Assembly (NCBI GenBank): GCA_947471745.1 | Contig: CANJKZ010000768.1 | Coordinates: 1,193,501-1,257,500 of the forward strand | Length of the DNA stretch: 64,000 bases | Direction: 5' to 3' | Source of the DNA: Closterium sp. Naga37s-1 | Lineage: Eukaryota; Streptophyta; Zygnematophyceae; Desmidiales; Closteriaceae | Shown here: positions 48,531-60,290 of the stretch, piece by piece | How the letters are laid out: the number at the start of each line of letters is the position of its first letter | Position numbering within the stretch: position 1 is the first letter of the stretch | Translations under genes and position numbers: made by a program | Notes under the pieces: generated by a model | The model's input: the letters and a program-made list of their open reading frames with translations, nothing else | What the model was told of the DNA's origin: nothing | Databases searched by the model: none

Positions 48531-51500
48531 ATGGGTACGGAGGAGGCGGACGTTGAGGCCGGCAATATTCGCGCATTAGAGGAGGATCTCGTAGCCCGTC
48601 ATTCTCGTGGTGAGCTTAGTGATATCGAGTACGAGCTCATGCAGGAGGGGTTACGCGCTCGTCGGCGTCGCGATCATCCCTCGCCAGAATGTTGAGCAAG
48701 CTGCGGGAGGAACTAGTACGTGGGATATGGCTGTTGATGAGGAGTTTGAGAGGATGGTGTCGCGTGGGGTCTTACGAGGACCAACTCGTTTTAGTACGGC
48801 TAGCGACGGCGGTGTACAGGAGCGTGTTCATCAAGCAGCGGCATCCCGAGAGCGTGCGAATGTAGGACGGCGGAGCGTTGCTGGAGGAGGAAATGCGGAG
48901 GAGTTCGATAGTGAGGCTATGCCGGGCGTTACCCCGATTGGATCGATGTCGAGGGACGAGGGAATAGCCCCAAACAATGGCTACTTCTATGCACTCTAGA
49001 CAAGATCGTTGTCCCTAGGCCGTTAGAAGGACGTCACGACCTGTCGACGTGGACAGAATCGATCGAGCCGCAGCTTGAGATCGCCCAGCTAAAGCGATTC
49101 ATAGATGGCACCACCCCCATTCCACCAGCGCGTGCACTTGCGCACCTCTCTCAGTTCCGCGCGATGCAGTTGCTAACGATCACCACCATTTCCCGATGCT
49201 GCTCCCCAACCGTACACATCGCCCTTAAGGCGTGCCGCTTCAAGGTAGATGCCTGCTTTCAGGCATGGCAGTTTATCATGCGCACGTATTGGCGAAGGAC
49301 AACCTGTACGTAGGTCAGCTAGAGCAGGCGCTCACTAACCTCGAGATGGGAGAGCACGAGTCTGCCACGTCCTATTGCAACCGTGCGCAGCAGATCCTAG
49401 TGAACCTGAGGATGGCCGGCGTAGATAACTCACAGGCGTCGTACATTACTCACGTCGTGAAAGGGTTGCCGCAGCAGTATAACCTCAGGTGCGCAAGGAG
49501 CTGGACGAGACCACCCTCGCTAGCTACATCATCGAGGAGGAGTGTACGCTGGCTGCGGAGGGACGGAAGGACCAATTTCTCCCCCAGGCTAAACAAGTGT
49601 TTACCAAGAAGGGTAAGCCCCAATTCCAGCAAAGTTCATCCCCTTCCCCTCCCACTACGGCACAGCAGCAATAGCCTAAGCATGGGGGTAGGTTCGGTGA
49701 GGGAGGGGAGAAGTGGAAAGGGGTTAGGGATGGCCAACGCAAGGGGGGGAAAAGGAGGGTTCAAGGGGAATTGTGTGTGGGCAGCCGGGGCATATCGTTA
49801 AGTACTGTCGACAGCGGGCGGATAAGGAGGCAGACAAGGGTGGAGAGGGTTCTGGAGGCAGCAGCGCGGGTGGCAAGAGGGGTGACGGCTCTAAGGGGAG
49901 CGGGCAGTCATCATGTGCGATGGAGAAGCTCGTTGTAGAGCATTCTCCTCCCGTCATGCTGGAGCCTGAGGCCGGGGAGGGCTTACAGGCTGTTGCAGCT
50001 GCTGTGAAGGCGAACCCGAGCGTCGTGCTACTTGATAGCGGATGCTCCCACCATCTTATGGGAGATCGCTCTGCCTTTGTGGAGCTGAGCAGCGGCGGCG
50101 GTATCAAACAGGTTATCGGCTTCAACGGCGCTCCTCAGGAGGTGCAGGGGCGAGGCATAGTCGCTCTCCTAGGAGACGGGGGCATGCGTGTCTTGGTGCC
50201 GGATGTGCTGTACGTACCTGGAGTGCAGGCGAGTCTCCTTTCTGCTGGGCAGCTGCGTGATAGTGGTGTGCAGCTGCTGGATGCTGGGGACGTGACTCTG
50301 CTGCACGCGCCAGATGGGTCGCTCCTTGGTTGTGCGGAGTTCAAGGGACGTGTTCTCTGCACCAACTTCTAGCCCTGCTCGACGCAGGAGCAGGAGGGTG
50401 AAACGGTGGCCCTGCGCATTTTGGTGACGGGCGTGCGATCTAAGGTGGAAAAGTGGCATGCGCCCCTCGCGCACGTCGGTATTGCGGGTCAGTGACAGGC
50501 TTGGAGTTGGAGAAGGGGGGCAAGTCAGGCATGCCATGCGTCTCCTGTGTTGGGGGAAAAATCACCCGTCATACCTTTCCTTCTGTGGGAGAGGAGGAGG
50601 ATGAGCTGCTTGGGGTGGTGCATGCTGACCTGTGTGGCCCTTTTCATGAAGCAGCTAAGGATGGCAGCCGCTACTTTTTGGTGCTGAAGGATCGCAAGAC
50701 GCGGTACGCCTGGGCCTACCCTTTGGCTAAGAAGAGTGATGCACTGACGGCATTCCAGAAGTGGCTCCCGATGGCAGAGCGGCAGTGTAAGACCACGGTG
50801 AAGGCGCTGCGCGTTGATCAAGGTGGCGAGTTCCTGGGATGCTGCGACACGCTCTTCCTCGACGAGAAGGGGATCATCCACGACCTCACGTGCCCGTACA
50901 CCGGAGCAGAACGGGATGGCCGAGAGGGAGATGCGCAGCATTGTGGAGGCGGTGCGAACGATGCTGTTGCACATGGGTGTGCAGCATCACTGGTGGCACC
51001 TGGCGCTGTTGCAGGCCGTCTGGGTGCGCAACCGTGTGGAGCACGCCTCGCTGTCCTCTGGTGTGCCGCCGTACGAGCTCGCCTTCCGACGCAAACCCGA
51101 TGTCAGTATGGTGCGTGTTTGGGGCTGCATGCTGCAGTATATGGTGCCACAGTCGCAGCGCGGGGGGAAGCTGGCGCCTAAGGCTCGCTGGGGGTTGCAC
51201 TTGGGGGTGTCAGCAGCGAGCAAGGGCTGGCACGTGCTGGACTTGGAGTCCAACCGCCTCATCACCACTGTGGAAGCCGTTTTCTATGAGACCATGTCCT
51301 TGGCAGGATGGAAGGCATGGCATCAGCAGGAGCATGGGGGGCGTCCGATGCCCTATGAGCCCCTTCCTTCACTCTTTCCAGGCACTCTTGAGGAGGAGGT
51401 GGAGGAGGAGGAAGTGGCCGCACCTCCTGCTATGCCCTATGTCCCTACCTCAATCCCCACCCCACCTCCTCCTACAGTGTACCCTCGTGTGGTACCTCCT

Positions 51501-53478
51501 ACCGCGCCTCCTCCATCCTCACCCCCTTTGGCTTCCCCTCCTCCTCCTATCATCCCCTCTCCCCTCCCACCCTCCATCCCTCCTGCCCCTGCTCCACCCT
51601 CCTCTTCGTCTTCCACGGCGCCGCCCGTTGGTGAGGGGGGGACAGTGGTGCCGCCGTCTGTGATGATCACCGACGGGCAGCGCCTTGAGACTGAGCAGCT
51701 GCAGGACGAGAGCAGCATGGATGGAATGCAGCAGAGTGGGGGGCATGAGAAAAGGGAGCAGCAGACAGGGGAGTAGCAGATTGGGGAGCAGCAGATAAGG
51801 GAGGAGCAGATTGGGGAGCAGCAGACAGGGGAGCCGCAAACAAGGGAGCAGGAGATGTGGGGAATTAGAGATGGTGGTCGTGTGTTGGTTTCTGGGACGA
51901 TCACATCACCACCGTTGCGTCGCTCCAATCGCATCACTCGTGGTGTCCCGCCAGTTAAGTATGATTGGGCAATAGTGATTGAGCCGGCGTGTTTGGATGA
52001 CGAGGAGGAGGACGAGGAGTGGACGGACCTGGACCCAGATGTGGTGGCCGACCCTGGGAGGCAGTGGGATATAACTAATTTCATAGTGAATGAGGCCTTG
52101 GGCTGCTGGAAGGGCGACAAGGTGAAGGAGGCGATGGATGAGGAGATGCAGAGATTGATTGAGCAGGGGACGTGGGAGTTGGTTCCGCGTCCGCCAGGGG
52201 TGAATGTGATGAAGAACCGCTGGGTTTTGAACACCAAGTTCCGACCAGATGGGATAGTGGAGCGTGAGAAGGCGAGGCTGGTGGTGAAGGGGTTCACGCA
52301 GGTGGCAGGGGTGGCATTGAGGAGATGTACGCCCCTGTGGGAAGCTATGTGACGGCGCGTGTGCTTCTGGCGATTGCAGCTGCACTTGATTTGGACCTGA
52401 TGCAGCTGGATGTGAAGAACGGGTTCCTCCATGGCGTGCTGGACCGAGACCTTTACATGGAGCAGCCGAGCTACTACGAGGATGAGACTCCTCGTGTCTG
52501 TAAGTTGGTGAAGAGTCTGTATGGGCTCAAGCAGAGCCCGATGCTATGGTATGAGGCATTGGATGGGGTGCTGCTTGGGGCTGGATGGAAGAAGAGCAAA
52601 GTGGATGAGGCTCTGTACTTCAAGAGTGATGCTGTAAGGGAGATGTGCTGGCTGCTGGAATATGTGGATGACTTGCTTGCTGCCAGCCGCAGTCAGAGCA
52701 TGCTAGGGGAGCTGCGTGACCTTCTGCAGAGTGCCTTTCAGCTGCGGGAGATTAGTCTGTGGAGAAGTATCTAGGGTTGCAGCTGATTCGGGACAGGCCT
52801 ACGAGGAGGCTGTAGCTGCACCAGGGGGCCTATGTGGACAAAGTCCATAGGCGCTTCTTTGACGGGGAGCAGCCGCTGCGAGTGCCTCGCACCCCTCTGT
52901 CCTCTGACCTTTAAGTGTGCAGACCTTCGAGGATGTGGGATGGCAATCTCGCCAGGAGGAGGAGTACAGGCAGAAGGTGGGATCCTTGCAGTTCGCGGCC
53001 TGTACCACCCGTCCTGACATCTCGCCTGCAGCAAGCTAGGGTCGGGCCAGACTGTGCGGAGTGATCAGCACTGGAAGGAGTTGGACCGGTGCTTGACGTA
53101 CTTGGTGGGGAGCAGGGATGTGGCGCTGGAGTTTGGTGGTGGGCCAGAGTCAGCTCGTGGGCTAAGCCGATGCAGATGATGCGGGAGACAAGCAGAACAG
53201 GACTAGCACTGGTGGCTATGTCTTCGTGCTCGGAGGTGCTGCTGTCTCTTGGGCGAGCCAGAGGATTTGTTGCACCACCCTCCACTGAGTCTGAGTACGT
53301 TGCTGCTGTAGAGGCTGGGAAGGAGGCGCGCAGGCTGCGCTTCCTGCTGGCAGAATTTCAACTGCTAAGGAGTGAGGAGCCCACTACCCTACGAGCGAGC
53401 AGCCTGCTGACTACCTTACAAAGGCGTTGCATTTCCCCGCCTTCAGCCGTTGCTTCGAGGCTGTGGGGCAGGTGAGGC
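48531..53478 (+). pseudogene. element M gag-pol remnant
   Basis: Gag starts at ATG 48531 and meets TGA at 48693-48695. Further Gag in other frames reads DEGIAPNNGYFYAL, ISRCCSP and MGEHESATSYCNRAQ. The zinc knuckle is partial (CGQPGHIVKYC, about 49776). Protease LLDSGCSHHLM is near 50028. Integrase shows HADLCGPF (about 50625) and VDQGGEF (about 50815), and a shift near 50895 leads to TPEQNGMAERE. A TAG at 51774-51776 lies in 15-bp repeats coding for QIGEQ. RT shifts near 52315 and has YVDD (about 52662). RNase H ends in STESEYVAAVEAGKEARRLRF (about 53285). Wording matches element E, so both belong to one lineage with a classic zinc knuckle and no QQLREWY motif. Confidence 0.88.
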
Positions 53479-53657
53479 TCTCGAGCGAGGGGAGTGAGAT
53501 CTAGGCGCTCCATGATGGGTATGGTGCCATGGCCTATCCATGGCTGGTGCGGTGCATGTTTGCACTTTGAGAGTGCTTCGTTTGTTTGCTTGTGTCCCTT
53601 TGTTTTGGTGTGTATGTGTGTATGCATGCTCTGTGATTATAAAGGAACTTGCTGTAG

Positions 53658-53670
53658 TATGGCAGGGGAG
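53658..53670 (+). promoter_or_regulatory. element M polypurine tract
   Basis: ATGGCAGGGGAG directly upstream of the 3' LTR start TGTCAGAGG. Confidence 0.65.
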
Positions 53671-54254
53671 TGTCAGAGGGCCTTACGACAGCAAGGGCCC
53701 TCGCGACGTGCTTGACTCGGCACAAAAACGAGAACAAGACTATCACTGAAAGACACCAACGCAAGGAGTGCGCTGATGTCGTGTGACTATGGCAGCACCA
53801 ACAATGTCACTGCTGGGGTGGTGCTAGCTTGAGGAAGTCGTGTCTATGCTTCTTGGGAAGTGTGTGCTAGTCTAGGGAAGTTGTGAGTAGTTCGTGGTGA
53901 GTCTAGCCATTTCTAGCTGTGCTGGGAGAAACGGCGTGCTCGGCATTGACTTCCCTGCTGGGTTGGGAAGTTGACGAGGCGCGTTCGCTCACCCACACAC
54001 CACTTCCGTGGGGTTGGGTTACTCCGCAGCGCCACGCAATGTTTGTGCAACTCTCCCGTAGCCTATATCTATCTTGTGTGTTTGCTTTTGTATTCATAGT
54101 GATATTACAATTCTATTTGGCCCAATTGCTACTTGAATTCTCACTAAGTCCTTGGAGACTAACGCTATTGAAACGCTACCGAGTTGCTGGCGCAGCACCA
54201 TTCACATAGCAGAAACTCTCTCGCTATCGCTACGCTCTCCATTATATTCCTTCA
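53671..54254 (+). repeat. element M 3' LTR
   Basis: About 584 bp, nearly identical to 47669-48257. It has TGTCAG at the start where the 5' copy has TGTTAG. Confidence 0.87.
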
Positions 54255-55244
54255 TGGTGCTGGCGGTGCTGCGCCTCTGCTGCTTCCTCCTTCTCCGCCG
54301 ACTCCTCCTCCAGGGGAGTCTTCATCGTTGTCATCGCTGCTGTGGCGATCGCCTCCTGTGAACTCGCCTCTGGTTCCCTGATCCAGAATGGCCGCGGCGG
54401 CTTCCTCTTCAGGCGTGGCGTAGCTGTGCCCGTCATTGGCGTAGACGCGGTTCACATTCGTCTGCTCGTCTTTGCGGAACTGGGCGAGGTTGAGCCGTTT
54501 GTAGAAGATGATGTCGCGCGCGTTCATGATCTTCTGGCTGAGCAGATCCAAAATGATCCACGCCTTGTATTCGCGACTGATGCCGAGGTGAATTCCCCAG
54601 CGCGCGAGGCTTGCGGATGGTTGACGTTGGCGGGCCGTACTGCACCATGCATCCCCACACGCGGAGCATGGATGTGTCGCCTTTCGTGGCTGTCCACTTC
54701 AGATGTGGACAGGTTGCCGGTGATGGCGGTGGTTGACAGCAGGTTGTGCACCCATACGGCGTGGTGCATCACGTAAATCCAATACGTCGGCGGAAGCTTT
54801 GATTGCATCAGGAGCGCGCACCTTCGTTATGAGCGTGCGATTTGTGCGCCCGGCAACACCTTGCTGCGGGTGTGCGTAAAGGAAGGATTTATGGTGCTCG
54901 ATACCTTCATGCGCCAGGTAATCTTGCAGCTCCTTGTTGCGGAATTCTGCTGCGCCGTCCGACTACCAGATCTCCAGCTTCTTTCCAGATTGTCGCTGGG
55001 CGTGCGCCAGCCAGAGGCGGAAGACTTCGTACGCTCTGCTGCGCGCCTCCACGTTCACGATCCAGACGTAACATGTTCCCGCGTCGACGAAGGTGAGCGT
55101 GTACTACTCGTCGTTGGTTCTGCAATAGCCCACGACGAGGAAGTCGCTATTTACTTTGTGCAGCTTGGGGTAGCGATTGGTTCCAGGTTCCAACAGTGGG
55201 AATGGCTGATGACTCAGTGCTAATTCGAAACAGACGGTGCAGTT
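54255..55244 (-). pseudogene. K2: integrase fragment of a second K-family copy, inverted
   Basis: Read on the minus strand: integrase core with YVWIVNVEARSRAYEVFRLW (about 55075) and a DGAAEF second-Asp box (about 54980), then YWIYVMHHAVWVHNLLSTTA, LRVWGCMVQYGPPTSTI and a linker (FYKRLNLAQFRKDE). Several stops and shifts interrupt it. It supplies the integrase core that K lacks and overlaps the K linker at about 46505-46910. It ends at the M LTR on one side and the H LTR on the other. Confidence 0.8.
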
Positions 55245-55365
55245 TGTGAGAATAAGAACGAGGAATGACTAGAATGAGAACAGTACAAGGTTTGTATAGG
55301 CAAAACCTAACAGGGCTGTGCCCCATAAGGAGTGCCCCACTACAGCCTAGAGTACAATTCTGACA
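55245..55365 (-). repeat. element H 3' LTR
   Basis: About 121 bp; on the coding strand TGTCAGAATTGTAC to ATTCTCACA. It shares the CTGTAGTGGGGCACTCC core with other LTRs. The CACCCCCATA that follows at 55366-55375 is the polypurine tract (coding strand TATGGGGGTG). Confidence 0.8.
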
Positions 55366-55585
55366 CACCCCCATAGGCAAAGTGGGGGACAAGCAAGAGA
55401 ACAAAGCAAAGGTCAAGCTCAGGGTGGATCACGACGTCACCACGCATTTTGAGCACAAACAAAAGGCCACAAGGCCAGTTCACATGCAGAGTTATATAAA
55501 GAGGAGAACAAGTAGTAGAGTGATCACATCATAGCAAGTGTAAGCATGCAGGTGCAGGTATAGATAGATCACATTACAGGCAAAG

Positions 55586-58500
55586 TCAAGAGGTGAGCAA
55601 GTGAGGCCAGGTAGGCACAAGACCTAACATAGTACACAAACGCTGATGATCACGAGGCTGAAGTGCCTTGGTAAAGATATCAGCAGTGTTGGCCCGAGTG
55701 GCCACGTAAGCAAGACAAAGCTGACCACGCTGCTGCAACTCTCGAGCAAGGATGTAGCGCAGACCAATGTGCTTCGTTCTGTGCTCCAGTCTGTGCTCCT
55801 GACACAAGGCCAGCATGGCCTTGTTGTTGACGTACAGAACTGGAGGAGAACGAGGTGCCTCTCCCAAGTCGGTCAGCAGGTAGGTGAGCCAGCGTAACTC
55901 CTGTGCAGCCATGGCCCTAGCGTAGATCTCAGCCTCACAACTGGAGCTGAGAACAGAAGACGAGAGGGTAGACCGCCACGAAACAGAGCCGGAACCAAGG
56001 CTGAAGGTGTAACTATGTGACGACCGCTGCGTAGCCAAGTCGTCAACCCAAGAAGCGTCTGCGTAACCAGTGAGGACAACTCGAGCCCGTCCTCCAAGCA
56101 CGAGCCCCATGCCCGACGTACTGCACAGGTAGCGCAACACCCTCTTAGCAGCATCCATGTGCTCTGGTCGGTGTCTCCCAGGAGCAACATAGCGTGCCAA
56201 GATGCTAAGAGGGTATGCCAGGTCAGGTCGAGTGCAGGTCATCAGGTACATGAGGCAGCCAACAAGCTTTGTGTACGGGCCACTCGGCTCTATGGACTCA
56301 TCCAAAGGCAGAGCTGAGAGCGAGTGGCGAGTAGACAGAGGAGTGGCTTGCAGCGAGGAGTACGTGAAGCGGAAGCGCTGAAGGACCTGCTGCACCATGT
56401 GTGACCGAGTCAAGGTAATGGTGCGCCGTGCTCTGTCCCGGGTGATCTGCAAGCCAAGATAGCTGCGCAGTTCACCCAGGTCTGTGCACGTGTCTCTCTT
56501 CTGCAGCTCCGACTTCACGTGGGCCAGTCCAGCAGTGTCAGCAGTAGCAAACACCAAGTCGTCGATGTACACGAGGATGTAGAACGGCGGCAGAGTAGTG
56601 TCAGTGCGGAGAAACAGCGACGGGTCAGCAGTGGAAGGAGCAAACCCAAGAGCCGCAAGCGTAGTCCTCAGTGTGTCGTGCCACTCACGGGGCGCCTGGC
56701 GAAGACCGTAGACTGGCCGCCGGAGGCTCCACTGGGTACCAGGAGGAAACGACCCAGTGAAGCCAGGTGGGCGGCGCAGTCAGATCTCCTCGTGCAGGCT
56801 GCCCTGTAGGAAGGCTGTGCTGAAGTCAAGAGAGTGAAGCTCGTAGTCACGCTGAGCGGCGACGTGCAGCAATACCCGAAGAGTGGTCATCTTCGGGGTG
56901 GGAGAGAAGGTCTGGAAGTAGTCAACTCCCTGCCGGTGACTGAAGCCTCGAGCCACGTAACGCGCCTTGAAGACAGGCGGAGAACCCGGCGGCCGCTTCA
57001 CCCTGAAAATCCACATGCTATCGACAATGTTCGCACCAGGTTCGGGAACCTCGTCGACGTAGGTGCCTGTGGACTTCCAGGAAGCCATCTCTGCGTCCAT
57101 GGCTGTCTGCCACTGAGAGGAGTAGGGACCCTCTATCGCCTCTGCTTAAGAGCGCGGGGTCGGGATGTCTGGTGCATCCGGGTCTCCCTCAGGGGCAAGC
57201 AGCATGGACACGAGATGAGGTAAAGCAGCAGCAAAACACTGGAACTCCTCCTGCCTGTCCCCAAGGACGTCCGTGCTAAGAGCACACTCACCCCCGACGG
57301 ACGGAGGACAGACAGACTCCGACTCAGCAACAAGACTAGCGGCGTAGTCTAGACGACAGTGAGCAGCAAAGTCGACAAGCTCAGCAACTAAGGCAGACGC
57401 AGCAGTGGACTCAAAGGAAGGGTCAGTGACAACAGTGGCCAGGAGACGCGTGATAGTAGGACTAGCAGCACGAAGGGAGTCAGACTCCGGGTCAGCAAGG
57501 GCAGGAATAGAGGACGCAGGAGGAGACGGCAGAGGGACACGCTGCGGAGCAGTGGATGGACGCAGAGCCATCTGGTGCGTGCCAGGGACAGGAGGAGGAC
57601 GCTGACGCGAACCACGGCAACTAGTGCGAGCAGCACGAACAGGCGACGCAGGTCGAGACTCAGGCTCACGACGCGTCGTAAGACCCCCAGTCGGACCAGT
57701 GTAAGGAGAAGGAGCAGGCAGCGGGGAGGCGGGCTGTAACTGCGACTGCGACTGGACAGGCAGGGGACACTCTAAGGAAGGAGCAGGACCAGTAGAAGGC
57801 GGGAGACCAAGAACCTGCTCAAGGAGCGGAACGAAGTACGGCCGCGGCCGCGCAGCGCCTCCAGAACCAGCAGGGACACCACCAGCACCCCCAACGGCAG
57901 CTCCAACTCTAGCAGCGCCACCAGCTCCAGCAGCACCTCCAGCAGCTCCAGGAGCGCCAAATCCAGCACCCTCAAGAGCACCGGCCCCAGCAGCACCTCC
58001 AGCTCCAGCACCTCCAGCAGCTCCAGCTCCAGCAGGACCACCAGAAGCCCCAGCAGCTCCAGTAGCGCCAACTCCCGTACCTCCAGCAGCACCCGCTCTA
58101 GCAGCACCACCAGGCCCAGTAGCTCCAGTACCTCCAGTACGAGCACCTCCGGGACCAGTGGCTCCAGAACCCCCAGCAGCTCCAGTAGCAGCAGGACCTC
58201 CAGTGTCCGTAGCACCACCAGCTCCAGCAGAACGGCTCCAGCGCCGAGCAAACCACTCGCGCAGCTGCTGTGGAGAGAGTGGCTCCCGCCGGGACGAAGC
58301 ACCCGAAGGACCGCCAGGCTCAGCACCTCCAGACTTTACACGCGCAGGCTCAGCACCCTCAGGCTCCGCACCCCCAGACTCAGCAACCCCAGGCTCAGCA
58401 CCCCCAGACTCAGTACACCCAGGCTCAGCACCCCCAGACTCAGCACCCCCAGACTCCGCACTCCCAGGCTCAGCACCCCCAGACCCGGCACCCGCAGGGT

Positions 58501-60290
58501 CAGCACCCCTAGCAGCACCAGAGTCAACAGCTACCTCGACAGGCTCGATTGCGTCTACCTGAGACACACGTGAGGGGGAAGGACCCTGAGGGGGGAGGGG
58601 GTCTACCGGGGGAGGACCTGGCGCGAGGAAGAGCGGCGGGGGTGGGGAGAGGGGCAGTGCGGTAGGAGAAGAGACGGTAGTAAGGAACCGACTCGTCAAA
58701 GGTGACGTCCTGAGAGGGGAGGACCCGGCGCGAGGTGGGGTGGTAAAACTGCCAACCAGGCGCGTCAGGGGGGAAGCCAAGGAAGACGCAGGGAACAGCA
58801 CGGGAGGACAGCTTGTCCGCAGACAAGTCGCGGACGAAAGCTCGAGATCCCCAGACACGGAACGCAGACGCAACGCCAACCTTCCCCGTCCACCGCAGAG
58901 TAGGTGTAGTCTCCGGCATGGAGACCCGGGGCTGGAGGTTGAGCTGATGCGCAGCGTACTGAACCGCGAACGGCCACAGAAAATGGGGAGCAGCCGCATG
59001 GATCATGGACGTACGAGCGACGTCCATGACCATGCCAATGCGGCGCTCAGCAATCCCATTTTGCTGTGGAGAGGCCGGAAGCGTGAACGTCTGGCGGATG
59101 CCCTCCGCACGACAGAAGGCTCGCAGAAGGTCGGAGGAAAACTCTCCACCTCTGTCGGAGTGCAGACGCAGAACAGGAAGGTCCGAGCCGAAACTCTCGC
59201 TGAGCTGACCAGTCGAAACTCAGCGCGAAACTCAGCGCGGATCCAGTCGATCAGCACCTCAGTGACCTCACCCTTGCGACGCAAGGGGAAGACTGTGGTG
59301 TAACGCGAGTAGTCGTCAACGACCAGCAGAAAGTAGCGTTCGTGACCCTGTCCACGGACGCGGGCTGGGCCCCACACGTCCATGTGAAGAGTCTGCAGGG
59401 GAGCCTCCGTCGGAGGGAACTCGGAGGAGTGAGGAGCGGCGCTGCCGCCCCTCGACGCAAGGAACGCAGGTAGGGGCAGGCCCCGGGGGGAGGGGAGGGA
59501 GAGACCGGGGAAGACCAGTGACAAGGACACGGGAGGCTATGCCTTGGAGACGAGGCAGGGAGGGGTGACCAAGGCGGTGGTGCCAGAGGAGAGTCTAGTG
59601 AGACACGAGCAGGGGGCAGACTCAGGACCAGACCGGGACGCTGCAGCAAACACCTGACCCGACGCGGCTACCTGATCAGACTCAGCAACCGGAGGAGACA
59701 CGGTAGTCAGGGTGTACAGGCTCGACCCAGGCTGACGGGTGAACGTGGCCAGGTGCCGGCCCGTCCGAGTACACGAACAGTGGGTCACCCGCTGACCTCC
59801 AGGAGTGAACTGGTCAGCCCACGCGTCCTGGAGGTCAGCTCCACTCACCAAGTTCGTGGAGAACGAGGGGAGGTGGAGGCCAGACAGTGAGCCAGACGGG
59901 ACCGCCGGACACGGCGGAACCGTGGAGGAGTGTGCAAGGACCGGACCCCCAGAGGGGTCAGCCAGAGAGACTGCCACTGGCCGACTGAGCGGCGAGAGTG
60001 TGGTGCAGTCGCGAAAGAAGGAGCGGGAAGCACCTGAGTCAAGGGTGAAAGTGTGCAAGACCTGAGCCGACGTGGTACTTGAGAGAGCAGACTCACCAGC
60101 ACCTGGAGCAGCAGCCACACCAGCACCTAGAGCAGGAGACGCACTAGCACCTAGAGCAGCAGCCTTACCAGCACCTAGAGCAGCAGACTCTATACCTGGG
60201 TCAGACGGTACGCACAAGTAACAGGCACCCTCAGCACTAGTAGGCAATGCATACATGGCAGTGAGGATAGCATCATAGTCAAGAGCAAAG
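55586..60290 (-). pseudogene. element H pol remnant
   Basis: Order on the minus strand: Gag end and protease (LDSGAS, about 60040); an 8-bp deletion near 59600; integrase start (HMDVWG, about 59375); a frame break near 59225 beside a 12-bp direct duplication; integrase core and end (QQNGIAERR about 59060, FVRDLSADKLSS) in a second frame to about 58650; then the main frame with GGAEP-like repeats (about 58320-58520), SPQQLREWF (about 58265), a Gly/Ala-rich linker, RT and RNase H. Nonsense codons lie at 57146-57148 (TAA) and 56780-56782 (TGA for Trp). RT reads YIDD (about 56565). The RNase H end is open to 55586. Confidence 0.88.

Larger units (their letters stand above)
47669..54254 (+). mobile_element. 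element M: Ty1/copia retrotransposon with long LTRs
   Basis: LTRs of about 589 and 584 bp (47669-48257, 53671-54254) differ by about a dozen substitutions and one 5-bp indel. GGCAGGGGAG precedes the 3' LTR. All copia domains are present but damaged. The flanks CGAAC and TGGTG do not match, and the left flank is K RT while the right flank is an inverted piece of another K copy. M therefore marks a rearrangement join or recombined elements rather than a simple insertion. The exact LTR ends are uncertain by a few bases because both copies continue ATGNTG. Confidence 0.88.
55245..60290 (-). mobile_element. element H: 3' part of a Ty1/copia element of the A lineage
   Basis: The 3' LTR (55245-55365), polypurine tract and pol from the Gag-protease border to RNase H are present. 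The 5' LTR, leader and Gag are missing. At about 60290 the homology to A stops and the sequence passes directly into the RNase H of element I. No target-site duplication can be tested. Confidence 0.85.
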
